Source: Arthrinium phaeospermum (Eukaryota > Ascomycota > Sordariomycetes > Amphisphaeriales > Apiosporaceae). From it: a stretch of 64,000 bases of DNA. The stretch covers positions 1,736,001 to 1,800,000 of the forward strand of contig QYRS01000004.1 of the NCBI GenBank assembly GCA_006503535.1, read 5' to 3'. The translations under genes were made by a program, and so were the position numbers. The notes below the pieces were generated by a model. It was not told where the DNA came from, made no database searches, and saw only the letters and a list, made by a program, of their open reading frames with translations. Shown in pieces: positions 58,954 to 64,000 of this stretch. Position 1 is the stretch's first letter; every line of letters begins with the position of its first letter.

Positions 58954-61707
58954 ATGGACGTTTCTCGTGTCTTTGTGAGGGGCTGCCCCCAACCATCAAT
59001 GAGTCCGACTTCCGCAAGCACTTTTCCAGAGGCCAAATCACGGATATCAAGATAATACCCAACCGTCGACTTGGCTTTGTAGGATATGCATCTCCCGAAG
59101 AGGCAAGACAGGCTGTCAAGCTATTCAACAAGTCCTTCATACGGATGAGTAAGATCTCGGTCGAGCTTGCGAAACCCGTATCCGATCCCTCCCTCGTCAA
59201 GACCAAGCACAACAGCTACAATACCACACACCCAACTGCTGTCTCAAACAAGCCTGTGCCGGAGCCAGGCAGTGAGCAGGATTCACAAGCTAATGAGAAG
59301 AAACGAAAACGAGATGTAGTAGATGAGTCGAACCCCAAGTTTCAAGAGTATCTCAATGTCATGCAGCATGCGAAGAACTCGGCGAACTTGGTGCACGGCA
59401 TGGATGTGGATGGTCTGACTATCAACACTCCAACTACTGTTGACCAACCCAAGATCGATGGTGGCGCATCCGATGATGAGTACGAAGCTGTTCCAGAAAG
59501 GCCGGCCAAGCGAGTGTCACGCCAAACAGACCAAGCAGCATCAATACCTCCCCAGCCTCCCATGGCCAAGGAGACGTCCACAGACAATGCGCCTGCTCCT
59601 GTTACTGACGACAGTGTCGTGCAACAAATGGAGGTCGACGAGTCCAACGAGCCCGCTGCGACTACTGCCCCCGCTACTGACGACGAATGGCTGAGGAACA
59701 GGACCAATCGTTTGCTTGATCTGGTTGATGATGACGACATCAGCCCAGAACTCTTGGCTCCATCACAACCCAGGCGTCAAGAACCACAAAAGCTGCAGCC
59801 GGAACCAGCCGCTGCTATCGCACAACCCTCTACCGAACGTGATGGAGAACCGGAACCCATAACGGAGCCTCAGGTATCCAGCGCAAAGGATACCTTGCAA
59901 ACAATACGTGAATCACGGCGCCTTTTCTTGAGGAATATCGCATATACTGCATCTGAGGACGACCTGAAGGCGTACTTGGAACCTTTTGGGGGAATCGAAG
60001 AGGTGAGAACATCCCAACTTTTTTCTTTCTTTTTTCTTTGGGTGGAAAACACCACAATTCGCATGATGAACCTCTGATAGGGACAGCTTATACCTAATGG
60101 GTATATGATGATATTCCGGAGCCAGTATTTTAGTAGATGCATTGGAGTCTGATCGCAGAATTTCGTATTGATATATTCGCATTGCCGTTGGCTACTATTC
60201 ATTCCCGCTAACGTCAGATATCTATCAGGTCCACATTCCAACAGCTCGTTCCTCTGCAAACAACAAGGGTATGGCCTTTGTCTCATTTGCAGAGTCTGAG
60301 TCTGCTGTGGCGGCGTTCCAGGCCATTGATGGAGCTACGTTTCAGGGAAGACTTCTCCATGTACTCCCTGCTTCACGCAAGCGCGATCACAACCTGGACG
60401 AGTTTGCTCTGTCAAAGCTGCCGCTCAAGACACAGGCCAAGATCCGGAAGAAGGCTCAAGCATCCACATCCAAGTTCAACTGGTCCACTCTATACATGAG
60501 CCAGGATGCGGTCAATACTTCAGTTGCTGATCGTCTTGGTGTCTCCAAGTCCGAACTCCTAGATCCTACAAGTGCAGATGCGGGCGTGAAGCAAGCGTTG
60601 GCCGAGGCATCGACAATTAATGATACCAAGGCTTACTTCCTCTCTCAGGGCATTGACTTGAACAGCTTCAAGTCAACCCAGAGAGGCGACACGGTGATCC
60701 TGGTCAAGGGATTTGCCTATGGAACGTCTCCGCAGGAGCTCCGAGAACTCTTTGAGCAGCATGGCCAGGTTCTGAAGGTGTTGATGCCTCCTACTGGTAC
60801 TATCGCTATTGTACAATTTGCGCATGCAAATGAGGGTAAGCAGGCGTTCGCGAAACTCGCGTACCGTAGACTCAAAGACTCCATATTGTTCCTAGAGAAG
60901 GGCCCGAAGGTGCTGTTCACCGAGCAACAACAGTCTGATAAGGCCAGTGGTGAAGCGAACAAGGAGAAACTCTCCGCCTCGGAGTTGCTTGATCGTGCTG
61001 AAAACCCTGAGCCTGAAACCAGCACTTTGTTTATCAAAGGCCTCAACTTTTCCACTAGGACACCAGACTTGGTGGAATGTTTTGGCAAGTTGGACGGTTT
61101 CAGATCGGCCAATGTCAAGACGAAGACCGATGCTACGAGGGGAGTCTTGAGCATGGGTTTCGGCTTCATAGAGATGACCACCAAAGAGGCTGCCGAGGCT
61201 GCACAGAAGTCTATGGATGGCTACGAACTGCAAGGTCACAAGCTCCAAGTGCGCCTGTCGCATCGGGGCCACGACGCTGCCGAGGAGCAGCGGCGAGCTG
61301 ACAATGCTAAGAAATTGGCAAACCAACACAGCAAAGTACTGATCAAGAATGTTCCTTTCCAAGCAACGAAGAAGGACATGAGGTCACTCTTCTCGAGCTA
61401 TGGCCAACTGCGGGCAGTTCGTCTGCCCAAGAACATGAACTCGCGATCACGTGGATACGCTTTCGTCGAGTTCACAAGTCCAAGCGAAGCACAGAATGCG
61501 GTCGCCGCGCTGCAGGACACCCATTTATTGGGAAGAAGACTGGTGATCCAATACGCCGAAGCTGATACTATTGATCCCGAAATGGAAATAGAAAAGATGC
61601 AAAAGAAGGTGGCGGGCCAGGTGAACAAGGTCCGTTTGCAGCAGCTCACCGGGCAGGATCGGAAGAAGATCTCACTCGAGGGCGAGGACGAGGACGGCGA
61701 AGTCTGA
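58954..61707 (+). CDS. MRD1: MRD1 pre-rRNA processing RNA-binding protein, about 842 aa, one frame break
   Basis: This is a nucleolar multi-RRM protein that binds pre-rRNA and U3 snoRNA sites and is needed for early cleavages to 18S rRNA. Exons 58954-60002 and 60229-61707 join in phase 0 over a 226-nt intron. Five RRMs can be read: SRVFVRG and LGFVGYASPEEA; RRLFLRNIAY and GMAFVSFAES; TVILVKGFAYG and IAIVQFAHA; STLFIKGLNFS and GFGFIEMTT; KVLIKNVPFQ and GYAFVEFTS. An acidic linker separates RRM1 and RRM2. Near 58979-58990 the frame shifts by one base within RRM1, at GAGGGGCTGCCCCC. VFVRG is in one frame and PPTINESDFRKHFS in the next. Because the rest is fully preserved, a missing base in the consensus is the likely reason. 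Confidence 0.9.
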
Positions 61708-62587
61708 AGCAAGTGTGTCTATACTTATGCATCGCTGGGCTAATTTTGTCGAGTCGGCAAGGGCATGGCCACGCTCTTTTACCTTGGTAGGGGCAAGGTC
61801 CATTGCGTATTTATCCCTTGTGCAGGGGGGCTTTAATCGGATGCAGTTCCTTGAACCAGAATAACGGAATTGGCAAGGGGTGGCCCCTCGTGCGGGTCGC
61901 ATCCCATCGCCCCCTCGCTCGCTCCAGTATCTGTGTCTACTTTGAGTACCTATGTACCAAAGTCCCAGACACTTGCTCAACTGTATGTGTACATCATCAA
62001 ACCAGCATTCCGCTCCGCCGCCAGTATAACGATTTGTCTCTTGCCGGCCCGAGTTCGCACTGGCCGTCGGCATCGTCAAAAATTGAGCATTCTTGGGTAA
62101 GACTGTTGTTGTCTCTTCTCTCTGGTGTCCATCCTGGTCTTGTTGCGTGCCAACCGGGACAGTTCCCCCCCAAGAGTTACTTGGTCTCTTCATCGTGTGG
62201 TGGCGCGTGTACTATTCGGAGCTTTCCTCAAGACTCCCTTGATAACTCCTGTGTGTGGGGTCGCTAGGGTGTGTGTTTGTTAGCAGCAATAATTGCTATT
62301 TTTCTCGATAGCCTAAGTACATAGGGAAGACCGAGTTAAGTCACCTACTCTACAGTCCAGACCTCTTATAAGTCGGGTGGCCTTCTTCCTCCATGCCTGA
62401 GATATGCTTGGGGGACCGACCTGGTTCATAACAATTAGTGACATCTTTGCCACTGCCATTCCTTTCTACATATCTGGTCCTGTTTCCCAGCGTTCTTGAC
62501 CCGTCTCGAGGCATTCGTCTGGATTCTCAGTTCTTTCATGAAGCATTCTTCTCCTCTTCAGGTGCTTGACCTACAACAAAGCCCATA
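61708..62587 (+). promoter_or_regulatory. abaA upstream region with AbaA- and BrlA-type elements
   Basis: Four copies of CATTCY, the element bound by AbaA in Aspergillus, occur on the plus strand at 62006, 62088, 62457 and 62544. Three words fitting the BrlA element (A/C)(A/G)AGGG(A/G) are packed at 61874-61880 (plus), 61884-61890 and 61911-61917 (both minus). Chance would give about 0.4 plus-strand CATTCY in 880 bp. Control by BrlA and self-control by AbaA are therefore inferred. Confidence 0.5.
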
Positions 62588-64000
62588 ATGGAGCACCGAA
62601 GACAAGCCCTCCCCCCTCAAAGGTATTCGCCTAGTGGTGACTACGCATTTGACAGCCATCACGAAGTAATACAGCCATCAAGGACCCCCCTCGGCGAATC
62701 CACAGGCAACGCTCAGCCGCAGAACATTGCTGCCCTGGCTTTGTGCCATCAGGGGCCGTTGGCTCTCTCGCCTCCAGTCCAACACATCCCGACACCTCCT
62801 ATACTTCCAACACAGTCTGTCACTTCGGCGTACGGGACTAGCTTGCGGGCTAGGCGGTCGTTTCATCGAGATGTATCGCTGCGGGACTCCTCAATGGCTC
62901 ACTCAAGAGGTGGCCGAAACCCCATCTATGCGTGGAAGCACTTCCACGACTATCGGACCAAAGTGGCCCAGAAAGAAAGAGAAGGCGACGACCCAAAGTG
63001 GCCGATGTATCTCGAAGATGCGTTTCTCGACGGTGAGTCCTCTGCAGAATCGTACCTCAAGCAAGGGGGAGCATGCGTGCTTGGTCAATGTGCTGACTCG
63101 GACTCAAGCAATCCTCCTTGTACCGATAATGGGCAGGCAGAAGTACAGCTCAAAGGGAACCCTGTATGGCCGTAATATGTTAATCAGCGAATATTTGTGG
63201 ATATGTCACTGGGTCCTCTTCCCACCAGGTCCCGGGGAGATAGTTCCCGTGGGCAAGGACCGCGAGAAGGGAAATGGCCGCCCGGCGGCTCATCCGAAGT
63301 ACCGCACCAGAAAGCAGGTTTCAAGTCACATCCAGGTATTGAAGGGGTTCTTCACGACACTTCCTGTCTGTAAGTAACACCCAGCCACCCACCCTACAGG
63401 TTGCTCGGACTGCCCTGCCCACTGCCAGTTCGTAACTGACTGATGGCGTCCGTCTTTACAGTCCATTTCTTCTTCCCTCGGAAGAACGACGAGAAAGACG
63501 AGGACCGGAGACCCCTTAAGGAAGAGGAGGGCGAGACCAAGTCATTCAAGAACAACCGCGTCCTTATTGCACTGGCAGAGGGACGTTTGCCAGAAGAGCG
63601 GCCGAACTACTCGTACTTCGCCCGTCTCCTCGCAGCCGACTCGGAAGTCTTCTTACGGCCGAAAACATGCCACATCTACACGTCACACTCGGAAATCACC
63701 ATGAGCGAGGATTGCAGAAAAGCCTTCACTGCGGATGGCAAGTGCTTGAATGCCGATGCCTACGCCCCTGACGGCACCCGGCTCGAGTCCCAAGGCGACT
63801 TCCCTCACCTGGAAAAGAACAGCAACAAGAACACCAAGCGCGACGTACACCGCGGTGGCCGGGATGAGCCCCGGACTTACCTGCTGCACGAGTACACCGA
63901 GTCTCTGACCCAGACCGAGTCCAGTTCCGTCCGGGATATCTCGTCCAAGTGGGACCATCGGTTCCCAGAACTACGAGACAAGCTCACGGCGGCTCTCGAC
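62588..64000 (+). CDS. abaA: Conidiation regulator AbaA (TEA/ATTS domain), 3' truncated by window
   Basis: This is a transcription factor of the TEA/ATTS family that acts after BrlA in conidiophore and phialide development. Exons 62588-63032, 63109-63369 and 63462 to beyond 64000 join over introns of 76 and 92 nt (donors GTGAGT and GTAAGT), giving 415 codons so far. The N-terminal 130 residues are Pro/Ser-rich. The TEA domain spans about 133-235: DDPKWPMYLEDAFLDAILL, MGRQKYSSKGTLYGRNMLIS, then after an insertion RKQVSSHIQVLKGF. The insertion of about 35 residues inside the domain (FPPGPGEI to AAHPKYR) is of the sort seen in sordariomycetes. After it come a charged linker and AEGRLPEERPNYSYFARLL, also typical of fungal AbaA. 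The frame is open to the last base of the window. Confidence 0.95.

Overview
The window is nuclear DNA of a filamentous ascomycete, most likely a sordariomycete. The genes are split by short spliceosomal introns (46-226 nt; GTRAGT-type donors, CTRAC-type branch points, YAG acceptors). The gene set is fungal: the conidiation regulator abaA, fungal-type MRD1, UTP17/NAN1, EFM2, ELL and a BAP31/Yet3 homologue. Nothing prokaryotic, mitochondrial or viral was recognised.

Layout. 0.8-3.3 kb: a small coiled-coil protein and the ER protein BAP31/Yet3. 4.6-7.4 kb: two tandem, diverged genes for Cys-rich single-pass membrane proteins. 9.3-10.6 kb: an aquaporin with a long cytosolic tail. 12.0-15.7 kb: a helix-hairpin-helix protein, a tiny 4F5/zinc-finger protein and a 2-oxoglutarate/Fe(II) dioxygenase. 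16.5-20.5 kb: the divergent pair UTP17 and RPB10. 24.6-29.4 kb: an unknown conserved fungal protein and a Gly/Pro-rich protein with an N-terminal HTH-like domain. About 30-37.9 kb: a mosaic of short duplicated gene fragments (cullin, Mediator Med15-like, unknown families), minisatellites and a dispersed 10-mer. 39.3-49.7 kb: EFM2, a coiled-coil protein with a frame break and ELL, separated by a 5 kb desert. 49.7-57.3 kb: almost gene-free. 57.3-64.0 kb: dynein light chain LC8, MRD1 and abaA, the last cut by the window edge.

Functional themes. Several genes serve RNA polymerase or ribosome production: RPB10 (shared polymerase subunit), ELL (elongation), UTP17 and MRD1 (small-subunit processome) and EFM2 (elongation-factor methylation). 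abaA has a run of CATTCY elements and a tight cluster of BrlA-like elements upstream, consistent with the BrlA-AbaA conidiation cascade.

The most unusual part is the 30-37.9 kb mosaic. Host-gene pieces there keep their codon structure and some intron boundaries but are truncated, repeated and re-joined. One duplicated piece appears with an 84-nt intron-like insertion in one copy and without it in the other. Separately, three otherwise healthy genes each carry one apparent 1-nt loss beside a homopolymer, which points to consensus errors rather than pseudogenes. All exon coordinates were worked out by eye from splice signals and reading frame, without transcript data.
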